The position numbers and the translations under genes are program-made. Positions 63,973 through 64,000 of a DNA stretch of 64,000 bases are shown here, one piece after another (positions within the stretch are counted from its first letter, which is position 1; every line of letters begins with the position of its first letter). The notes under the pieces were generated by a model, which saw nothing but the letters and a program-made list of their open reading frames with translations, was not told the DNA's origin and did no database searches. The stretch covers positions 1-64,000 of the forward strand of contig CALDSN010000098.1 of assembly GCA_937924555.1 (NCBI GenBank). Reading direction: 5' to 3'. The stretch comes from an uncultured bacterium. Lineage in GTDB: Bacteria; Cloacimonadota; Cloacimonadia; Cloacimonadales; Cloacimonadaceae.

Positions 63973-64000
63973 ATGGCGAGCAAAAGTGATGCTAAGTTTG
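63973..64000 (+). CDS. Start of an unidentified gene (truncated by window)
   Basis: AAGGAG at 63960-63965 precedes two adjacent ATGs (63970, 63973), the second at the better spacing. Only MASKSDAKF can be read; no identity is possible. Confidence 0.6.

Overview
The window looks like a chromosomal piece of an uncultured fermentative anaerobe of the Candidatus Cloacimonadota type. This assignment is an inference from gene content. The supporting genes are several secreted proteins ending in a YPNP-type FlgD-like/type IX-like sorting domain, PorV-like beta barrels, a 1171-residue pyruvate:ferredoxin oxidoreductase, a Gld-type ABC exporter and an anaerobic purine/ureide catabolic cluster. No 16S rRNA gene is present to confirm it. 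Bases 1-34 are an Illumina adapter rather than genome, so the left edge is a raw contig end.

Layout. 35-2144: end of a secreted FG-GAP/fibronectin protein and a small membrane protein. 2226-14463 (minus strand): ssnA, ygeY, a threonine-synthase-like enzyme, a hyuA-like amidohydrolase, xanthine-dehydrogenase-type Mo and 2Fe-2S subunits, ygeW, a TrpB-fold PLP enzyme, a MobA/MocA-like nucleotidyltransferase and a nitroreductase. Together these resemble the purine-degradation (ssnA/ygeW/ygeY/hyuA/xdh) cluster, but no FAD subunit, YgfK or recognisable YgeX is in view. A GxxExxY (PD-(D/E)XK-fold) gene between perfect 42-bp inverted repeats sits inside this cluster. 14862-16602: a secreted protein and a repeat-rich spacer. 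16603-25330: radical SAM protein, leuS, tRNA(CAU), PorV-like protein, dxr, Hsp20, a DUF4139 protein and a small secreted protein. 26266-29851: an Rrf2-NifS-IscU operon and purA. 29854-34135: beta barrel, DUF362 ferredoxin, ftsB-like gene and diguanylate cyclase. 34212-38851: secreted protein, ArsR/DUF2087 regulator, comM/yifB and a frameshifted AraC-GyrI gene. 39098-48577: pyruvate:ferredoxin oxidoreductase, rfbB, parB-parA-rsmG and a secreted protein with twelve DxxGxDxY repeats. 48600-50118: repeats and a gene-free stretch. 50119-54735: two large AT-rich secreted proteins, the first a predicted exported class-II glutamine-amidotransferase-like Ntn hydrolase. 54956-60338: HlyD adaptor, ABC ATPase, permease, GldG and DUF4340 protein. 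60335-64000: acetyltransferase, phosphofructokinase, AlkD-like protein, TrmJ-like methyltransferase and the first codons of another gene.

The most unusual signals are: (1) the inverted-repeat-bounded GxxExxY cassette and a diverged solitary copy of its end near 16.3 kb; (2) a composite intergenic module (GTCCC palindromes, a TAACGTCTAAC tract and a GTGACTCCC element) in the same order at three places and in part at two more; (3) the exported Ntn-hydrolase-like protein whose catalytic Cys directly follows its signal peptide; (4) the twelve-repeat protein upstream of rsmG-parA-parB; (5) an IscU-MIP18-like fusion; (6) two shared hairpin repeats next to genes of anaerobic metabolism. All homology statements come from reading motifs by eye; no search was run.
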